Source: Lamellibrachia columna (lineage: Eukaryota > Annelida > Polychaeta > Sabellida > Siboglinidae). From it: a stretch of 64,000 nt of DNA. Position numbers and translations under genes: made by a program. Positions 10,216 through 23,435 of the stretch are shown in pieces (within the stretch, counting starts at the first letter, position 1; every line of letters begins with the position of its first letter). A model generated the notes under the pieces. It was given only the letters and a program-made list of their open reading frames with translations. It ran no database searches and had not been told where the DNA came from. The stretch is from the NCBI GenBank assembly GCA_963662155.1, contig OY759263.1:24007571-24071570 (forward strand), written 5' to 3'.

Positions 10216-10714
10216 TTTCGTCAGAGAATAACCCACTTTCCGCTTGACCTATGGGAAGTGTTTTAAATTTGAATCCTAATTGATGTGTTGAACATTTAGC
10301 TTAACTTTATTATTTCGTGTATATTTGTAGCATACTGAATAGTCATGCATAAATGTCATCACAATAAACACCATATAATTTTATGTATCTGGATAACTAA
10401 CGACATACATGCATATACGCTAGGAAATATACATAAGTGTTTTTCAGGGCGACATATATTTTTGAGCATGCATGAGAGACAATTAGAATAGCACAAAGTG
10501 TGACCATAAACATAGCCGTGAAATCACAAGCAAACCAAAACAAAATGTTCAATTTACCGCGCTCCTCTAACATTCGTTGCTAAGGGCACACTACATTTTG
10601 ACCTCGGCAGACCTGTTTGCGCAAACACCATTTCAACTTCTATTGAAGCATCCAGCCACGCTGCAATTGTTGCGCGAAATGTGTTCGTTTTTATAATTCC
10701 ATCACAGAAACCCC

Positions 10715-10797
10715 ACCAGGTACGCATTTATACAGCTGATTGAACTGGAGCAATGTGGGGTGAACGAAATTGCCCAGGTTTCGTAACGTCAGGAAGA
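10715..10797 (-). mobile_element. SINE body fragment (copy 3)
   Basis: Read on the minus strand, it contains GGCAATTTCGTTCACCCCAC, an ATTGC-CAGTTCA segment and CAGCTGTATAAATG. This matches the body of the SINE at 29151-29360 and, in its first part, that at 38335-38525. The tRNA-like head is missing. Confidence 0.65.
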
Positions 10798-12914
10798 GCA
10801 CTCCGCCATATTGGCTAGTTCCTGTGTCGACACCTTTACTGCCATAACACCCGTCGTGTTTGCTACATGCTACTGTTTGACAGGATGGAATTACCTGTCT
10901 TTCCGGAAAATAACCACAACGGAATTACAAGTATGAAGTCATTAATTATGGACTTGAGGCAGATAGTGTTATTATTTATCATTGAGTTTAATTATATTTT
11001 AACAACTGTTTTCAGCACTGACTGTCCGGGTATTTATTCTAGAGGGCTCCGGGGCTAACAGGCGCGGGACCGCCAATCAATGCCAGCAACAACCGCCTCG
11101 CGCGGCGGTATCCGGTTGCCAAAGATATGGTAAACTGGTTAACCCACACAAAGGAAATCTGTGAAGCCGACCGCGGTGTAACGTAACAAACCGCTTCGCA
11201 GGTGGCTATATGTATTTCATCAAAGATAAGACACATCGACTCCTGGACATCATCATACACTGTAACTTGACATTTGGCGAAGAGCGGCGAAAGCATTATA
11301 TACTTGGTGTTGTAATCGGTTTAGAACATCTGAACACACCACAAATAGGCATCTCGCGTGTCTTTGTTAGGTAGCAATATGACTGACCGCTCCAACAATG
11401 CGTGTAAACATCGTCTGAGCATAGGCCTACATGTCGTGAGGTTAAACGAATCTACGCGCGCACTCTGTACGAAAGAGCCGGAACATTAAGATTAGGCAGG
11501 ATGACTCGCTAATTACTGAAATCATCACTGCGCATTGTCTCCTTTATGTTAACAACGTCTCCCAACAATCGGTGTTAAGAAACTTGGGAATACTCCGCAT
11601 TTTAGCCCTAATTGCTCAGCATCATAATTTCAACAAGGTCTCAGCCAACAATTGCCACAAAATACGGACATGCAAAATGATACGCAAATGTAGTATTAAA
11701 AATGGGTGAAATATAGTATCACGAAGCACTAAATATATTAGTTTGATTTGCAGTTCAGATCAGCATTACAGTTCCATTGCTCCTATTGACGCGTGACCCA
11801 GTACACCAGTCAACGGCCCACTTATATTATTTGTGTGTACGTATCTGCGCTCGCGCACTCGGGTATTCATTTGTTAAAACGCGCGCCACGGGTCATGCTG
11901 AAAGGCCCCGGGTGAACAAAAGAAATTTGAAACCAGCATGGTTGTAGCTGGCCATAGATCAACACTTCTAGATTACCTTGTATTGCGGAAATTTCCCCCA
12001 AAATCCTTTCTGACAGTTGCATAGACTACCAACAACGTGCAAGTTCAAAAGCGACACGTTAATAACTGTCGTACGACAATGCTCTAGTTTTTTTGTTGCT
12101 ATTTCAGAACGATCTGACAAAGGTAAGTCAGGGGTACTGAGTTGGGTGTAGATGGTGTTAGGGTATATCATCGACGTATTCCCGAATCGAGATTGTCAAC
12201 GCAAATATCGGATTACTTTTGCAACATAAAAGCTATAGTGAAGTCTTCCCCGAATTGTCCTGCGAAGTATATCTCCTGAGGGCGAGTACTTACATCAAAA
12301 GTGAGTTTATGTAAGAAGTTTGTAAAATGGGACTTGCATTATGGTCCTATAAACACATTCGTGAACCATATACGCAGGTGCTTGTCGGTGCATTAATCAA
12401 ATAAGCGAAGCAATTAATAGAAGTTGAGAGTTGTTGTGCGACAGATGGCGTTAAGAACCTTTTAAATCTCCTTCCTCGTCGTTTGATGTTCAACGGACAA
12501 AGCAATATTACTTTTTTATTTTTCGTGAATCGTCCTCTTCCATAAAATCGTTCGATAATCCCTCGTGTACCAGGAGTTGGTGTTTTTAAATGTCGATGAT
12601 GATTTGCAGGCGTAGTTGATCGCCTGATCCAGGAAACCCAGTAAAGAGACCTATCAATCGTATTTCGATGACAGTTGGACGAAAGACTGGCCAGTGAAGA
12701 GTGCCATGATTTTATATATAAATCATGAAGGCGATACGTGTGTAGAAAGGCGTGCTTCTTATACGCATGTCAACTGGCCAACTGCGTAGTGTATGAGCAA
12801 CACTGCAAACGGTATCATAACAATCAAAATGGCTGCCAGTTATAATGTTTTAAAGTTTTATAACGTTTCACCCATATCATACCAAGTGTCATTCAAACTA
12901 AATTAGGTGTGTCC
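10798..12914. other. Intergenic, nothing firmly recognised
   Basis: Unique sequence with a GC-rich patch at 11040-11180. The minus strand at 11039-11296 is open for 85 codons (contains MCLIFDEIHIATCEAV) but has no recognisable domain, start or splice context. A near-palindrome (CATGATTT / AAATCATG) lies at about 12708-12730. Confidence 0.4.
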
Positions 12915-13812
12915 ATTATGTAACATATATGGTCCATGCGTGTATCCCGTGTGGATGGTGCTATGGTCCATGCGTGTATCCCGTGTGGGTGGTGATATGG
13001 TCCATGCGTGTATCCCGTGTGGGTGGTGCTATGGTCCATGTGTGTATCCCGTGTGGGCGGTGCTACGGTTCATGTGTGTATCCCGTGTGGGTGGTGCTAT
13101 GGTCCATGCGTGTATCTCGTGAGGGTGGTGCTACAGTCCATGCGTGTATCCCGTGTGGGTGGTGCTATGGTCCATGTGTGTATCCCGCGAGGATGGTGTT
13201 ACAGTCCATGCGTGTAACCCGTGTGGTTGGTGCTATGGTCCATATGTGTATCCCGTGAGGTTGGTGCTATGGTCCATGTGTGTATCCCGTGCGGGTGGTG
13301 CTACGGTTCATGTGTGTATCCCGTATGGGCGGTGCTATGGTCCATGTTTGTATCCCGCGAGGTTGGTGCTATGGTCCATGTGTGTATCCCGTGCGGGTGG
13401 TGCTACGGTTCATATGTGTATCCCGTGTGGGCGGTGCTACAGTCCATGTGTGTATCCCGCGAGGGTGGTGCTACAGTCCATGCGTGTATCCCGTGTGGGT
13501 GGTGCTATGGTCCATATGTGTATCCCGTGAGGTTGGTGCTATGGTCCATGTGTGTATCCCGTGCGGGTGGTGCTATGGTCCATGTGTGTATCCCGTGCGG
13601 GTGGTGCTATGGTCCATGTGTGTATCCCGTGCGGGTGGTGCTATGGTCCATGTGTGTATCCCGTGTGGGTGGTGCTATGGTCCATGTATGTATCCCGTGC
13701 GGGTGGTGCTATGGTCCATATGTGTATCCCGTGCGGGTGGTGCTATGGTCCATGTGTGTATCCCGTGTGGGTGGTGCTATGGTCCATGCGTGTATCCCGC
13801 GAGGGTGGTGCT
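12915..13812. repeat. 34-bp minisatellite, about 26 units
   Basis: Unit of the type GCTATGGTCCATGTGTGTAT + CCCGTGTGGGTGGT with scattered point differences (TGC/TGT, GTGG/GCGG/GAGG). Because 34 is not a multiple of three, the array keeps all plus frames open, which gives overlapping Cys/Val/Pro-rich open frames of no coding value. Confidence 0.93.
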
Positions 13813-13826
13813 CTTGACGGGCGCAG

Positions 13827-14035
13827 GCACATCAGTCTGCGAGCCACACGAAAGCCAGCCATGCGTGACGAGATGGGGTGTCCAGGATGTGGTGGCTGAC
13901 AAAGTCATCGTCATCCAGATCATACGATCCGAGACCACAATAGCGCACTTCGTTGCAAAAACAGTGTATCTCACTGTGAGGGGCCGGCAAATGGCAAACA
14001 AGATTGACATCGATGACGATGATCCATTTAAATAA
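13827..14035 (+). CDS. Possible orphan terminal exon (unknown protein)
   Basis: Directly after the 34-bp array, a GGGCGCAG acceptor-like site precedes an open frame of about 68 codons: TSVCEPHESQPCVTRWGV, then DKVIVIQIIRSETTIAHFVA, then an acidic end KIDIDDDDPFK and a stop. An AATAAA overlaps the stop codon. Residue composition looks protein-like, unlike the array, but I recognise no family and no upstream exon. It could be the last exon of a diverged gene or a fragment of a repeat. Confidence 0.25.
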
Positions 14036-16000
14036 ATATTTTGTTCCTTTCGTATGATGTTGTGTTCGCTTTGTTTGCTGTGATGGGCTCTGTATGTGAA
14101 AAGGTGGAACGATGGGTCGTGCAAGTCAGAGGTACGAGGCAGTCAGACGCGGGACGGCTTTGAATGACTAAGCATCTCAGTAATTTTTCTTATTTATCAC
14201 AGGTTGACATAATCGGGTCGGGTGTTTTCCGGACAAAACGCTTTCTAACGACGGAACGCTGAGAAGCATATTTACACTAGGTTGACACTAGACAACAGGG
14301 CTTACATAATTCTCAGGCAGATAATAAATAAATAATAAATAAATAATAAATAATAAATAAATAATAAATGTTTGAATTCAATAAAATAATCGCGTTAACT
14401 TATCGCTTTAGTTCATCGTAGATCAAGTAACATGTGCGTCACTGGTTCTGCTGAAAGGTCCCGCACGAAAACAATAAATTTGAAATTATTACTGTAATCG
14501 CCGGTCACTGATCGAAACCTTGGAGCTGTAGATTACTTTGTTAGTATATTACTTTGAAGTCAGCCCAAGTGGAATCACCTTCGTCACACCGTCAACAGTG
14601 AGCACTCCCTGTCTGACCCTGTCACTCACCTCCGCACCCAACACCGCTACAAAAGGTATCTCAACATAACATAGTGTATTTTAGTGCTACTGTGGTCCAT
14701 TGGAAATCATCCTATACAAAAAAATCAGGCTCGTTGCAAACAGGTGAAAAATTGCAGTCTTTGACATATCTATCCATCTTATACGTCAGCGTGAACGCTA
14801 GCTAGTTAGTTGCTGTCTCGCCCAAAAGTTTCCTACCCTCAAATATTCATTAATGATTAAATGGAATGTATTTTGTATAGTAGATTATATGCATGCTAAA
14901 GGTCATGTAACATATTAGTCATTAACGTTGTACAATTTTACATGATTTACTAGGATGTCTTACAGCTTATTTCAAGTTTGTTGAATTATCGTGCGTGTCA
15001 AAACGATTTGTTTTTCTTGTGAAATGGATTAATTTACTCGGTGTCTAAGTTATCCAATTAGAGACACTTTCTGCTGAAATACCGGATAAGTAAGTCACAA
15101 TGGCCACTTTTTTTAGGAAGGGGGGGCGAACACTGTGCTTTAACCCTTTTGTCTCTTACTGTTAACACCATTCAACAACTAGCATACCATGGCTAGCTCA
15201 CGACTATAAACAGTACGGTTTCCTATACATTTTCCGTCGCATAGTTGTAACCAGTATCCCTTGTTTCGCAATTATCTACAAATAGTACAAGCGTACATAT
15301 TTTGCGTATCTTATGTGGTTTGTAATAACTATATATAAACACAACATTAGTCAACAGCGCGGCTACAACGAATGATGCGTTACTTACCTTGCGCGAATGC
15401 TTTTCTTGTTGACAATCGTTTCCATCAACGTGACGAAAGTTCTGAAGTAGTATTCCGGAAAGAAACAAACAGGTAACGTTCGGCTCGTAGCTGATCAACG
15501 TTATGGTTCGATCTCAGAGTAGCGGGGACATATGAACAAACATTAACAATACTGGGTGGAGCGAGTTCGTTCCGGGGCACTAAACACTGAAGGGCAGCAC
15601 GAGCCGTGAGCATATCTGATAACATTCATTCATGCTTTTCAAATTGTATAAATCATTCAGATTTATTGGGGCCTATATATATATTAGCATTAGTGTTATT
15701 TGTTCTTAAAATGACATAGTGTAAAATATTCAATTAAAAAAATATATTGAATACAAGAACAGCTAACTAAAACAGAATGAAACTCACTTTGCGAGAATAC
15801 CACTACAATAGTATTTGTTAATTATAGAAATGAATGTAACTAACAACGTCTAATTGTTGTCGTTGTACACAAATAACATCAAAAAGAAATAAATATGTAG
15901 TTGGATGTATAAGCGTTCGAGGATGTTATTTGTTCATGAAATGTGATCAGAGAATCGCTTCGGCAACTAGCGCCTTAACGTCAGTGGGCGGCGCCGTCGC
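14036..16000. other. Intergenic, mostly unrecognised
   Basis: Contains a short (AAATAAT)n run at about 14325-14368. A candidate 54-bp exon with good acceptor and donor lies on the minus strand at 15388-15441 (see findings). Otherwise it is unique AT-rich sequence without recognisable genes. Confidence 0.4.
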
Positions 16001-16010
16001 CGTCGCTCAA

Positions 16011-16018
16011 GAATATAT
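16011..16018 (+). promoter_or_regulatory. TATA-like box in a GC-rich setting
   Basis: ATATATAAG follows a GC-rich stretch (GGGCGGCGCCGTCGCCGTCGC) at 15986-16006. About 100 bp downstream an ATG in good context (GGATGCATGG) at 16120 opens a 45-codon frame ending at 16257 (MAECPDDNTIRLHRLW and onward). No family is recognised; promoter function is an inference from layout alone. Confidence 0.25.
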
Positions 16019-16259
16019 AAGTTCCTTTCTTGCCGTAGGGTAGCCTGGCACGCCGCCATTGACTGCATTCAGGTCAAGTGGGACGATCAGTTGTTGGTCA
16101 AGGCCATAGAGGCGGATGCATGGCTGAATGCCCTGACGATAACACCATACGATTGCATCGACTGTGGAATTTCAAGCTGGTCTTGCGCAATGAAGCGTCA
16201 CCAAATACCATGCGATGTCTAGACACTGTTCAAGGGGAGATATACTCCGTGATCTGATA

Positions 16260-17299
16260 TGATTTAGTGCCGTATACTGGGTAGGCTTGGATTCAAACTG
16301 TTTATTCCGGGTCGGGCTTGGGCTAAAATTCAGAATGTAGGAAATAAAGTCACGGAAGTAAGTCACAAGAAATAAAGACACAGGAAAAATTCAAAACGTT
16401 AAATGCATGTCTAGTTCTTTGTAGTTGTAATATACGTTGAAATACAAAATACAAAACAAACTATATATTGACATATGATTAGAGATAACATAAGTATTTG
16501 GCCACCCATCGTTCTTGTTATTGATACTTTCAAAGCTGACTCTGTTGCTGGTGGTTAAATTCCCCTGTCTCAGTCAGAGTGCGTGGATGGCTCCTGTCCA
16601 GTGTTTATTTAATAAAACAGGTTTCATGAACTGTACAGTGTTAAAGATGCTAACTTTATTTAAATAAATTAGGGTTATCAATATAAAGTTAATCAAACAT
16701 GTTACATGAACTTTACGATGTAAAAGCTGCCAGCTATATTTAAATCAATTCAAACCAAGAGATAATACTAAGTACAACAATGTAATAAATTATTATAATA
16801 ACAAACATTATGACTTAATAGATCTGTGCTAAAAAATTATAATTTTCTTAGAAATACTATACATATGTATGTATGTCCACGGACAATATTCGTCTTAATC
16901 AACAAGCTTTGTTTTGGTCAAATATCAGTGAAAATATGCAAGACAGTACCTTTGTATTTAGACTGTAGTCTTTAAATAAAACAATGTCGTGACTTTATTT
17001 TCTTGTGACGAGCCAAAACTGCGAAATTATTTCCGTCCGTTTTTCTGGTGACTTCATTTCCGCGCACCAGACTTCAAGGCCCGTGCAGGGCATTATGTTA
17101 TGATGGTACGCGAGGTTTAATGCTATGTCACAGGATTGCCATTCAGAGCAACAAACTCCAGACGGCAATAATAATGTAATCTCCTAATATGTCATGTCAT
17201 CTTGGTCCATTACTGATAATACTACTACAGACATGTATTGATTCTTTGCTTGGTCAAATGTCATCAATGCGTAATTGTGCACATGCATATTTCCATATG
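16260..17299. other. Intergenic AT-rich sequence
   Basis: Nothing recognised on either strand. Confidence 0.4.
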
Positions 17300-17955
17300 A
17301 TATCAAACAAGTGCGTGTATACCCACTTTTTGAGAAGACATATATGCCCAAATATAACCTTAGCAACTGCAGAAATGCTTTTAATAGATCAAGATCATTA
17401 GATCATATACGGCTTACAAACAGCTTCATTCTACAGAGACTGCTTTCTTAAATGTGCAAAACGATGCAACTCTAAATATGGATAAAGGTAAAGTAACTGC
17501 ACTTACCTCGATTTATATATAATTATGTGCATTTGATACAACTGATCACTCAATTCTTATTAACCGCTTGTCGTTATGACACGGTGTATTTGGTACAGCT
17601 TTGACATGGTTTTCGTCATATCTAACTGCCTTTCGTCTGCGCTCCCTATTTCATGTGGTGTTTCCCAGAGTTCTGTCCTTGGATCTTTACTTTTCACTTC
17701 ATTCACAACTCACAGCTCAATTATCAATGGTCACAACTTGAATCGCCACCTTTATCCAGATTACCCACAGACCAACATTTCTTGTTAAACTCCGTGATAT
17801 CTATTTTCCGTTCTCTTGTTCAAGTTATTTGCTTTCAGGAATTAAAAAAGTCCTAAATTAGCTTATTTCTTCCCATCAAATTTCATAACTAATACTGATA
17901 ATTAACTGGTGTCGTCCCCGGTAGGTATTTAGTTGAATTACCTGTTTATGTTCCA
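17300..17955 (+). mobile_element. LINE reverse transcriptase fragment (copy 1)
   Basis: Frames, interrupted by stops and shifts, contain the H-S-T-E-T-A segment followed by D-K-G-K-V-T-A-L, then FDTTDHSILINRLSL, LTWFSSYLTAFR, S-V-L-G-S-L-L-F and NGHNLNRHLYPDY. These are successive blocks of the CR1/jockey-type LINE RT. The catalytic Y-A-D-D position reads YPDY, so the copy is dead. The adjacent 3' sequence to 17955 is shared with the second copy at 22976-23435. Confidence 0.8.
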
Positions 17956-18289
17956 GTCGTCAAAGATTATGTTACCACCATTGTTTTCAATCGACCCGGC
18001 CTCATTCGGAATGTTTTGTTTACTACTTGCCAAGCACATTATTGTCATCGGTTTTGTTATTATTGTATGTCATGTCTAAAAATAAAGGATTTGTTTTAAA
18101 GTTCAAAGATCAGTGTTCAATGGAGGGTTACTGTTCAGCACAAGTTAGGGCTGTTTCAATTGTATACGTTCGACCGGTTACACAATTTCCATGGAAACCA
18201 CACCTGGGTTGAATTTTGTGAACAACTGAAGATAAAGCCACGGTAGCAATGACAAACAGGCGAAAAGTTCAAACTATTCGTATTTGCCG

Positions 18290-19060
18290 TCACGTTGGAA
18301 CTGTCCCAAATAATGTTCACATACTGCACATTGACAGTACTCCTAAACACGACCCGTAACGCACTGCAAAACAGCCCAGCGGGTAGATATGCGGCCAAGC
18401 AGCCGCGAGCCCGTGGATCGCGACCTGTTGGTCACGCGTCACTGGAGTGCAACAGTACGAAGGTAAACACCCACTAAAGTTCCAATCATAAATCACATTT
18501 TTTTTCACAAACGTATTTTATTTTAATAATATAATATTATGAAGTATTCTTATTTAAACATTTGAACAAGATGTTGTCCTGTATTATTTTTATTACTCGT
18601 ACACGCTTTATACCGCAGTTGCGGATTACGAACATTCTGTACAGAACACTCCATTTTTATCAGAATACTGTTGAAATTGCTATAGGCACGTCTTGTGTTT
18701 TGTACTCGCGAATAATGGGTTGAGAACTATATCGTTGAGTCTCCATCAAGGCATTTATATACGCACTGGTCACGAACCAACCTAGGCAGAAATACGTTGG
18801 TTTGCGCCTCAACGTCCAGATGAAAGAAACTACTGTTGATTACTTATCTAATCAAATAGTTAGCCCTGTGGGTTAGATTAAAATGTTGATGAGATTGTGA
18901 AACGCCGGTTAAGAATGTCCGGATTGTGTGGCACAGACAATGGACATATGATGGTACAAAATCACGAGGTGTAATTTTGTGGGTAACATCTTGGAAAACT
19001 TTAATTTGATTTTCATTTGGAAACCTGTAAAACAAACAGTTGCCTCTATGACACAGATAC
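18290..19060. repeat. Duplicated segment A, copy 1
   Basis: Shares with 29890-30430 a series of blocks: ACTGTCC-AAATAATGTTCAC, GTTGAGAACTA, ACTACTGTTGATT, TATCTAATCAAATAGTTAGC, CACGAGGTGTAATTTTGTGG and GTAACATCTTGGAAAACTT. Both copies run straight into a CACAGA/CACGGA satellite. Roughly 18330-18650 is extra in this copy. No coding capacity is recognised. Confidence 0.75.
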
Positions 19061-22000
19061 ACATAGACATATAAACACATACACGGATACACGGAAACAC
19101 ATAGACCATAGACACGGACACAGGGAGACAGGGAGACACATAGACACAGCCACATGGAGACACGTAGACAAGGATATACGGAGACAAGGAGACTCGGAGA
19201 ACTGGAGACGCATATACATATAGATACGGAGACACGGAGACATGGATACACGGAGACACAGAGACACGGAAACACGGAGTAACACAGACACGGAAACGCA
19301 GATAAACTGATATACAAAGAAAAAGAGACACATAGACACATAGACACATTGACACAGATACACAGAGACACATATACACGGAGACACGGAGGAACGGAGA
19401 TACGGAGACACGTAGACACGGAGACACATATACACGGACACACGGAGACACGAAGACAAGGAATAACCGAGACAAAAAAGCATAGAGACGGACCGCATAG
19501 ACGCATAGACGCAAAGACACAGATACACGGATACACGGAGACACAGAGAGACAGAACCACATAGACACGGAGACACAGAGACACGAATACATAGAGACAA
19601 GGAAACACAAAAAACACGGAAAAACAGTCACACAGAGAAACGGAGACAAGCAGACACCAAGTCACCGAGACAAAAATATGCATATACACAGAGACACATA
19701 GACACGGAGACACGGAGACGCATAGCCACATATGTACATAGGCACAGAAACACGGAGACACGGAGACATAGAGACACGGAGACACGGAGACATGGAGACA
19801 GAGAGACATAGAGACACGGAGACACAGAGACACATAAACACGGAGACAAAGGGACATAGAGACACGGAGACACGGAGACACAGAGACGCAGAGAGACGGA
19901 TACACAAAGAAAAAGAGAGACACGGAGATACAAGGAGACGCATAGACACAGATACATAGAGACACATAGACACGGAGACAGGGAGGAACGGAGACACTGA
20001 GACATTTAGACACGGAGACACATAGACACGGACACTCGGAGACACAGAGATACGGAGACGCGGAGACAAAGAGACACGGAAACACGGAAACACGGAGACG
20101 GAGAGACACGGATACACAAAGACAAAGAGATACAGAAACACATAGACACGGATATATGGAGACATGCGGAGACGCATGGACACAGAGACACTTATACCCA
20201 TATATACATAGACACGGAGACACGGAGGAACAGAGACACATAGAGACGCGGAGACACGAAGACACGGAGACACGGAGACACGGAGACACGGAGACACGGA
20301 GACACGGAGACAAGGAATCAACGAGACAGAGAAAAGCATATACACGGAACGCATAGACGCAGAGACACAGAGACACGGAGACACGGAGACACAAAGCGAC
20401 AGAGCCACATAGACACAGAGACACGGAGACAAGGAGACACATAAACACGGTTAAACAGTCACACAGAGACACGGAGACACAAAGAGACAGAGCCACATAG
20501 ACACAGAGACACGGATACATGGAGACATAGAGACAAGGAGACACATAAACACGGTTAAACAGTCACACAGAGACACGGAGACACAAAGAGACAGAGCCAC
20601 ATAGACACATAGACACGGAGACATAGAGACATAGAGACATAGAGACAAGGAGATACATAGACACGGTTAAACAGTCACACAGAGAAACGGGGACACAAAG
20701 AGACAGATTCACATAGACACGGAGACACGGAGACACAGAGACATAGTGACACATAAACACCGTAAAACAGTCACACAGAGACACGGAGACACAAAGAGAC
20801 AGAGACACAGATACACAGAAACACATATACACGGAGACACGGAGACACGGAGACAAGGAATCACCGAGACAGAGAAAAGCATATACACGGAACGCATAGA
20901 CGCAGAGACACAGAGACACGGAGACACGGAGACACAAAGCGACAGAGCCACATAGACACAGAGACACGGAGACATAGAGACAAGGAGACACATAAACACG
21001 GTTAAACAGTCACACAGAGACACGGAGACACAAAGAGACAGAGCCACATAGACACAGAGACACGGATACATGGAGACATAGAGACAAGGAGACACATAAA
21101 CACGGTTAAACAGTCACACAGAGACACGGAGACACAAAGAGACAGAGCCACATAGACACATAGACACGGAGACATAGAGACATAGAGACATAGAGACAAG
21201 GAGATACATAGACACGGTTAAACAGTCACACAGAGAAACGGAGACACAAAGAGACAGATTCACATAGACACGGAGACACGGAGACACAGAGACATAGTGA
21301 CACATAAACACCGTAAAACAGTCACACAGAGACACGGAGACACAAAGAGACAGATACACAGATACACAGAGACACATATACACGGAGACACGGAGGAACG
21401 GAGATACGGAGAAACTTAGACACGGCGACACATATACACGGACACACGGACACACGGACACACGGACACACGGAGACATGGAGACATGGAGACAAGGAAT
21501 AACCGAGACAACAAAGCATAGACACGGAATGCATAGACGCAAAGACACAGAGACACGGAAACACGGAGACACGGAGACACAGAGAGACATAACCACATAG
21601 ACACGGAGACACAGAGACACAGTGACACGAAGACATAGAGACAAGGAAACACAAAAACACGGAAAGAGTCACACAGAGACACGGAGACAAGCAGACACCA
21701 AGTCACCGAGACAAAAATATGCATATACACAGAGACACATAGACAAGGAGTCACGGAGACGCATAGCCACATATGTACATAGGCAGAGAAACACGGAGAC
21801 ACAGAGACACATAGACATAGAGACACGGAGACGCGGAGACATGGAGACACAGAGACATAGAGACACGGAGACACAGATACACAGAAACACGGAGACAAAG
21901 GGACATAGAGAAACGGAGACACGGAGACACGGAAACATGGAGACAGAGAGACACAGAAACACGGAGACACAGAGACACAGAAACACGGAGACACAGAGAA

Positions 22001-22975
22001 ATCGAGACACGGAGACATGGAAACACAGAGACACAGAAACACGGAGACACAGAGACACAGAAACACGGAGACAAAGAGACATAGGACACAGAGACACGGA
22101 GACACAGAGACGCAGTGAGACGGATACACAAAGAAAAAGAGAGACACGGAGACACAAGGAGACGCATAGACACATATACGCAGATACACAGAGACACATA
22201 GACACGGAGACACATGGACACGGACACTCGGAGACACATACATACGGATACGCGGAGACACAGAGACACGGAAACACGGAGACGCAGAGACACGGATACA
22301 CAAAGACAAAGAGATACAGAAACACATAGACACGGATACACGGAGACATGCGGAGATGCATGGACACAGATACACATATACACATAGACAAATAGACACA
22401 TAGACACGGAGACACGGAGGAACGGAGACACATAAAGACGCGGAGACACATAGACACGGAGACACGGAGACACAGAGACACGGAGACACGGAGGCACGGA
22501 TACAAGGAATCACCGAGACACAGAAAAGCATAGACACGGAACGCATAGACGCAGAGACACAGAGACACGGAGACACGGAGACACGGAGACACAAAGAGAG
22601 AGAACCACATAGACACAGAGACACGGAGACATAGAGACATAGAGACAAGGAGACACATAAGCACGGTAAAACAGTCACACAGAGACACGGAAACAAGCAG
22701 GTACCAAGTCACCGAAACAAAGAGACGCATACACACAGATACACATAGACACGGAGACACGGAGACGCATAGCCATATATGTACATAGGCACGTAGACAC
22801 GGAGACACATATACACAGAGACACGGACACACGGAGACACGGAGACACAGAGACACATATATGCACAGAGACACATAGACAGAGACACGGAGAGACGGAG
22901 ACAGGGATGTACAGAGACGCATAGACACGGAGACACTGAGACGCATAGACGCATAGACAAATAGACCCGTTGACT
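19050..22975. repeat. ACACGGAGAC-type satellite, about 3.9 kb
   Basis: Irregular repeats of 6-12 bp built from GACACGGA, GACACAGA, GACACATA and GACATAGA. Higher-order structure is visible: about 550 bp beginning near 20461 recur near-identically at 21012 (offset 551 bp). All six frames are largely open (Cys/Val/Ser/Leu or Arg/His/Thr/Glu-rich), giving spurious proteins of up to 566 residues. Confidence 0.93.
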
Positions 22976-23435
22976 AAATACGGATAAAGGTAAAGTAATT
23001 GCACTTACCTTGCTTGATATATATATGTGCATTTGATACAACTGATCGCACCATTTTTATTAACCGCTTGTCGTTATGGCACGTTGTATCTGGTGTAGTT
23101 TTGAAACGGTTTTCGTCATATCTAACTGCCTTTCGTGTCTGCGGTCCCTATTTCATATGGTGTTTCCCAGAGTTTTGTCCTTGGACCTATACTTTTCACT
23201 ATATGCTCAAATAACAGCTTGAATCACCACCTCTATGTAGATGACACTCAGATCTACATTTCTTGATAAACTTCGTGTTATCTATTTTCTTTCTTCTTGT
23301 GCAAGTAACTTGATTTCAGGAATTAAAACAGTTCTAGATTAGCTGATTTCTTCCCATCCAATTTAATAACTAACACTGACAATAACTGATGTCTTACCCG
23401 TAAATATTTAGTTGAATTACCTATTTATGTTCAGA
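22976..23435 (+). mobile_element. LINE reverse transcriptase fragment (copy 2)
   Basis: Encodes D-K-G-K-V-I-A-L-T, CAFDTTDRTIFINRLSL, FSSYLTAFR and LNHHLYVDDTQIYIS, i.e. the same RT blocks as copy 1. Here the catalytic motif reads YVDD, with both Asp kept. The frame is broken and there is no 5' part: the fragment begins exactly where the satellite stops. The 3' ends of both copies coincide (GTTGAATTACCT-TTTATGTTC). Confidence 0.8.

Noticed and set aside
11039..11296. An 85-codon minus-strand frame, including DEIHIA, that vaguely resembles a transposase
   Set aside because: No recognisable catalytic pattern, no terminal repeats and no splice context. The similarity is too slight to name.
18844..22946. 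Open frames of up to 566 residues, rich in Cys, Val, Ser and Leu (minus) or His, Arg, Thr and Glu (plus)
   Set aside because: They are translations of the ACACGGAGAC satellite, open in all six frames. Residue order follows the repeat, with no domain or splice logic.
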